The notes under the pieces were generated by a model. It was not told where the DNA came from and searched no databases. It saw only the letters and a program-made list of their open reading frames with translations. Source: Nitrospira sp. (GTDB lineage Bacteria > Nitrospirota > Nitrospiria > Nitrospirales > Nitrospiraceae). From it: a stretch of DNA of 64,000 nt. Position numbers and translations under genes: made by a program. Shown piece after piece: positions 62,252 to 64,000 of this stretch (position 1 is the stretch's first letter; the number at the start of each line of letters is the position of its first letter). The DNA is taken from assembly GCA_016715825.1 (NCBI GenBank), contig JADJXO010000005.1, forward strand, positions 1-64,000, given 5' to 3'.

Positions 62252-63361
62252 CTACGCCTTCATTAGGGTGGCTTCTCCGAATCGCGCCTCGAGTTTCGCG
62301 ATCGGGTCATAGTGCACTTCCGCCACGTAACGATCTTTACCGATAGGCCGACCATCCTCGTCATAGTGATTCTGTGCGACCACATGGAGAATCACGTCGA
62401 TGGTCAGGGCCACCAGGCGCTTGAGGGTTGGCACATCGTAGGTCGCCGCCTGTTCGTGCTCTTTGCACATGAAGACATAGCGTTCGGCCGCGAGGGCGCA
62501 GGACTCCGCGTGATAGGAGGTGATCGATCCACTGTGGCCGGTGGTGAGGAGCTTCAGGAAGTCGAACGCTTCTCCCCCGCGCAACTCGGCGAGTAAGACT
62601 CGATCAGGCTTCATCCGGAGTGTGGAAGCGATCAACTCTGCAGGAGTCACCGTTGCAGCCCCCTGTCCCCCTTTCGCGTATAAAAGATGCACCCGGTTGC
62701 CGTGCTTGGGCAGCAACAATTCGCGCACATCTTCGATCGTGATCAGCCGTTCCTGTTCCGGAACCGCCTGACAGATCGATTTCATGAGCGTGGTTTTCCC
62801 CGAACCTGTATCCCCCACGACAGCAATGTTTTTCTTAGCCCGCACCGCTGTCCGGATGAATGAGCTCAATTGGCGAGTGGACAGATAGTCCGCCAACTGA
62901 TGTTCGACTGGATCGAGCTCGGCGGCGCGATCATCCAACGTCACTGCCTTGGCCCACACATAGCGGTTGAAGGCTCCTTCCGCGTCGTACTCGTCGAGGG
63001 TCTTGATCCATGCGCTAGGTCGCCGGATCGAGATCGATACGGTTCCTAGTTCCACCGCAGGCGGCAGCACAATTTGCACCCGTTCCCCATCGGGCAACAT
63101 GGCCGAGAGAATGGGGTGGTGTGGTCCGATTTCCTGCTCAGTCGCAGTCGCGATTGCCGTGGCGAGCGCGGTGAGTCGATCCAGAGTCAGGTCCGGGGCG
63201 AGGTGATGCTGCCAGGTGGCACCGATCTCGATATAGACTTCCTGTGGTCGATTGACCACGATCTCCGTCGCGCCGGGCAGTGCGAGGTACCGAAGCAAGG
63301 GCCGCAACAACTCGCGCACCATCGTATCGTGCGCGAGCAGGTCAGTGGGGATGCAGTTCAT
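62252..63361 (-). CDS. virB11: VirB11-type type IV secretion ATPase
   Basis: 369 residues from ATG 63361 (MNCIPTDLLAHD); overlaps the end of virB10 by 20 bp. N-terminal domain LRPLLRYLALPGATEIVVNR, Walker A VVGDTGSGKTTLMKSI, Asp box ITIEDVRELLLP, Walker B-like LRMKPDRVLLAELRGGEAFD and His box TTGHSGSITSYHAESC. Cytoplasmic hexameric motor of the conjugation apparatus. Intact. Confidence 0.95.
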   Translation of the reverse strand: MNCIPTDLLAHDTMVRELLRPLLRYLALPGATEIVVNRPQEVYIEIGATWQHHLAPDLTLDRLTALATAIATATEQEIGPHHPILSAMLPDGERVQIVLPPAVELGTVSISIRRPSAWIKTLDEYDAEGAFNRYVWAKAVTLDDRAAELDPVEHQLADYLSTRQLSSFIRTAVRAKKNIAVVGDTGSGKTTLMKSICQAVPEQERLITIEDVRELLLPKHGNRVHLLYAKGGQGAATVTPAELIASTLRMKPDRVLLAELRGGEAFDFLKLLTTGHSGSITSYHAESCALAAERYVFMCKEHEQAATYDVPTLKRLVALTIDVILHVVAQNHYDEDGRPIGKDRYVAEVHYDPIAKLEARFGEATLMKA

Positions 63362-64000
63362 AGACGGTACTGAAATCCAGATCACGCGCGACAAAAATGG
63401 TCCCGCGATCGCCCTGATTCTTGTAGAGCGTGGGTTTGATGTTGATGGTTGACTGGAGGATCAGTTCCGCCATGCGGTTCCCTGTCGTGGCGGAATGTTG
63501 ATAAATCCCGAGGCTCTGAGCGCCTCCACCACCGGCCTGCGTCGCGGTAGCTAATCCGATCCCGTCTTGCACGAGCGAGAGGAGAAAGGCTGCGCCCAGC
63601 CGATCCCACCAATGGTTATCAATGATTCCTGTTAGTCCTGAGGTGCCGAGTGCATCGGCTGCCGGAGAATTGAGATTGATGACGACTCCCATCGGAGTCT
63701 TGACTCTCGTCCAGAGGAGAAAGAGACGGCGCTGCCCTTGGGCCATCGTGGCGGCATATTCGCCGACCGCTTCCGATCCTCGTTCTAAAAGGACGACGCG
63801 ACCGTTGTCGCTGTACACATCGCTGTTCAAGATACAGGTCGCCATACCGGCGACTTCATTGATCACTCGCACCGTTAAGGCACAGTCGATGGTGCGTCCC
63901 TTCGGCAAGATCAAGTTCCGATCTCCCAAGAGCCCGGCTTGGACTTTCGGTGTATCGGATGGTGTCAGGAGCCCACCAATGGGACCGGCTCCGCTCGCCG
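63342..64000 (-). CDS. virB10: VirB10/TrbI-type channel protein, 5' part beyond window
   Basis: The C-terminal 220 or so codons. The frame continues through the right edge: GLLTPSDTPKVQAGLLGDRN, LILPKGRTIDCALTVRVINE, LLERGSEAVGEYAATMAQGQ, FLLWTRVKTPMGVVINLNSP, GIIDNHWWDRLGAAFLLSLV and IKPTLYKNQGDRGTIFVARD. The antenna and outer-membrane ring part of VirB10 is complete; the cytoplasmic tail, membrane helix and proline-rich linker lie outside. It follows the usual B10-B11-D4 order. Confidence 0.95.
   Translation of the reverse strand, partial: ASGAGPIGGLLTPSDTPKVQAGLLGDRNLILPKGRTIDCALTVRVINEVAGMATCILNSDVYSDNGRVVLLERGSEAVGEYAATMAQGQRRLFLLWTRVKTPMGVVINLNSPAADALGTSGLTGIIDNHWWDRLGAAFLLSLVQDGIGLATATQAGGGGAQSLGIYQHSATTGNRMAELILQSTINIKPTLYKNQGDRGTIFVARDLDFSTVYELHPH

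Larger units (their letters stand above)
32471..64000. mobile_element. Putative integrative conjugative element or composite genomic island (right end outside window)
   Basis: From the tRNA-Arg boundary rightwards nearly all genes are mobile-element functions: integrase, excisionase, toxin-antitoxin, two mobilization modules, many IS parts, defense and metabolic cargo, and VirB10/VirB11/VirD4 conjugation genes. The left edge is inferred from tRNA plus integrase. The right edge and the second attachment site are not in this window, and no second copy of tRNA sequence was noticed. Confidence 0.7.

Noticed and set aside
32394..64000. Second att site (partial tRNA-Arg copy) inside the window
   Set aside because: No matching stretch was noticed. 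The right boundary is probably outside the window.
1..64000. CRISPR array or rRNA genes
   Set aside because: No regularly spaced short repeats and no rRNA-like stretches were noticed on reading.

Overview
The window is about 64 kb of bacterial DNA. My best guess is a Nitrospira-like organism (phylum Nitrospirota), from the overall look of the chromosomal genes: a hybrid type II secretion/type IV pilus cluster with a TPR-secretin-cohesin protein, proA followed by a large unknown gene, malQ, and an NtrB/NtrC-type pair. This is a judgement from memory and not a database result. No rRNA gene or CRISPR array was seen. One tRNA gene, tRNA-Arg(CCU), is present.

Region 1 (1-4420) is a graveyard of nested mobile DNA. 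A broken group II intron with an LtrA-like reverse transcriptase is split by an IS5-family element. Next to it an IS3-family element is split by an IS30-family element, and an IS5-family transposase tail follows. All the transposases here are frameshifted, carry stops or are truncated.

Region 2 (4700-32390) is ordinary chromosome. It holds an eleven-gene envelope secretion/pilus operon (secretin, two pseudopilins, a LysM lipoprotein, GspF, GspE, PilM, PilN, PilO, a PilP/GspC-like protein and a third pseudopilin-like protein). Then come proA with an abutting unknown gene, a small unknown gene, a complete type I secretion triad (ABC transporter, HlyD, TolC), malQ, and a histidine kinase with a sigma54 response regulator. 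A minus-strand trio follows: a lipoprotein, an AsnC-type sensor domain alone, and a proline-rich protein ending in a degenerate restriction-endonuclease-like domain. tRNA-Arg closes the region.

Region 3 (about 32470 to beyond 64000) looks like an integrated conjugative element or composite genomic island beside tRNA-Arg. It carries a tyrosine integrase and excisionase, a PIN toxin-antitoxin pair, and a first mobilization pair (MobC-like plus relaxase). A three-gene operon at 39531-43818 ends in a TIR-APAZ protein and a short Argonaute, that is, a SPARTA-type immune system. It is headed by an uncharacterised protein with a deoxyribosyltransferase/TIR-like domain. An IS-rich cargo segment (43888-56490) follows, with duplicated beta-propeller genes, a TPR protein, a SoxC/cytochrome c pair, a TetR regulator, a flavin monooxygenase and a second, damaged mobilization module. 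Conjugation genes on the minus strand run off the right edge: TrbM-like, LPD7, OmpA-like, VirD4, VirB11 and VirB10. The most interesting item is the Argonaute operon with its extra first gene.
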